Below are positions 5,341 to 5,930 of a stretch of DNA of 5,930 nucleotides, piece by piece. Within the stretch, counting starts at the first letter, position 1, and every line of letters begins with the position of its first letter. Origin of the DNA: DASYQV01 sp036005125 (GTDB lineage Bacteria > Acidobacteriota > Vicinamibacteria > Vicinamibacterales > UBA2999); assembly GCA_036005125.1 (NCBI GenBank), contig DASYQV010000115.1, positions 1 through 5,930 of the forward strand. The letters are read 5' to 3'. The notes under the pieces were generated by a model, which did not search any database, was not told the DNA's origin, and worked only from the letters and a program-made list of their open reading frames with translations. Position numbers and translations under genes: made by a program.

Positions 5341-5930
5341 GCTGCGGATTCTCAAAGGAGATGCTCGCGCTCCATGTGGAGGACGATCTCCCCGAGGCGG
5401 CTGCGGGGATCACCTCGAAGCATCTGGAGGCATGCGAGGACTGCCGGCGGTTTCTCGACCAGCTTCGCGTGAGACAGGCCCTGTTGAAGTCACTTCGCCG
5501 GCACACGGTCAGTTCGCCCGAGTGCAGGGCCATGCGCGGCGACGTCATGTCGATCATCAATGAACGCCGCGACACGCTGGGATGGCTGGTCCGAATGGAA
5601 CGGGCGATCGTGCTGGGCTCTCGACCGCGTTCCTACGCGCTGGCCGCGTTCGCGCTGGTCAGCATCGTGTCCGTATCGGTCCTGGCTCAGATGCGGCACG
5701 TGATACCCGGCACGGCTCATTCGGCGGCCGTCTTCCAGGGGCAGAACACGCTGCTCCGTCCTGAAGGGTATCGTGACTGGATTCTGGTCGGGCGTGTCGA
5801 CGGGCCTTCTGGTCACAACGTGTACATGAATCCGTCGGGTTATCACGAGTACGTGAAAACCGGAACGTTCCCCGAAGGCACGGTACTGGTGTGGGAGTCG
5901 GTCAGCGCGAATCCCGCGTGGATGGATCAC
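5337..5930 (+). CDS. Membrane anti-sigma factor with ZAS zinc motif and C-terminal cytochrome P460-like domain (partial)
   Basis: The 198 codons present run off the right edge. Residues 1-40 carry a zinc-binding anti-sigma motif: C3, then H29-x3-C33-x2-C36 (KHLEACEDCRRFL), matching the spacing of zf-HC2/ZAS proteins that bind ECF sigma factors in the cytoplasm. A charged linker follows to about 98. Residues 100-117 (YALAAFALVSIVSVSVLA) form one transmembrane helix preceded by arginines, so the C-terminal part should be periplasmic. From about 137 the sequence resembles the start of a cytochrome P460 domain: GYRDWILVGRVDG (144-156), GHNVYMNPSGYHEY (159-172) and KTGTFPEGTVLVWE (174-187). P460 proteins bind a c-type haem through a CXXCH near their C-terminus and act on hydroxylamine or NO; that end is beyond the window, so haem binding cannot be confirmed. 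Being coupled to the ECF gene, it most likely sequesters that sigma factor and releases it when the periplasmic domain is triggered. Confidence 0.85.
   Translation, partial: MSCGFSKEMLALHVEDDLPEAAAGITSKHLEACEDCRRFLDQLRVRQALLKSLRRHTVSSPECRAMRGDVMSIINERRDTLGWLVRMERAIVLGSRPRSYALAAFALVSIVSVSVLAQMRHVIPGTAHSAAVFQGQNTLLRPEGYRDWILVGRVDGPSGHNVYMNPSGYHEYVKTGTFPEGTVLVWESVSANPAWMDH

Noticed and set aside
5490..5930. 146-codon minus-strand open frame at the right edge
   Set aside because: It is opposite the anti-sigma gene, whose ZAS, membrane and P460-like segments are clear; the minus frame has no such pattern.

Overview
The window is about 5.9 kb of GC-rich bacterial chromosome with seven protein-coding genes, two of them cut by the window ends. 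High GC, several secreted Ig-like and beta-propeller proteins, GGCTACAAT promoter-like words and 7-bp repeat arrays in nearly every gap suggest Acidobacteriota, perhaps Vicinamibacteria. That is inference from style, because no phylogenetic marker is present. No rRNA, tRNA, CRISPR array or transposase was seen.

Layout from left to right. (1) Positions 3-236 (+) are the C-terminal tail of a probable secreted beta-sandwich protein with an Asp/His-rich insert; a GC-rich hairpin follows at 252-273. (2) Positions 345-1481 (+) encode a secreted YVTN-type beta-propeller. (3) Positions 1562-3571 (-), convergent with it, encode a secreted protein with three bacterial Ig-like domains and an LVIVD-type beta-propeller. 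(4) Positions 3656-3967 (+), divergent from gene 3, encode a small DUF721 (DciA-like) protein. (5) Positions 4051-4632 (+) encode a Maf nucleotide pyrophosphatase. (6) Positions 4702-5340 (+) encode an ECF sigma factor. (7) Positions 5337 to beyond 5930 (+), overlapping gene 6 by four bases, encode a membrane anti-sigma factor.

The most interesting gene is the last. It has an N-terminal zinc-binding anti-sigma (ZAS) motif of the form C-x25-H-x3-C-x2-C, one transmembrane helix, and then the beginning of what looks like a cytochrome P460 domain in the periplasm. With the overlapping ECF sigma gene this suggests a transmembrane switch in which a haem or reactive-nitrogen sensor domain controls sigma release. 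The haem-binding end lies outside the window, so the sensing role is a hypothesis.

The second theme is the intergenic DNA. Three gaps (1476-1563, 3587-3682, 3971-4055) hold arrays of 7-bp units, mostly arranged as inverted repeats: CAGTAGG, ATTCTTG/CAAGAAT and ATTCACA/AATCACA. Two gaps share an exact 25-bp stretch. The arrays reach into the genes: they supply the stop codon of gene 2, candidate start codons of gene 4, and the likely TTG start of maf.
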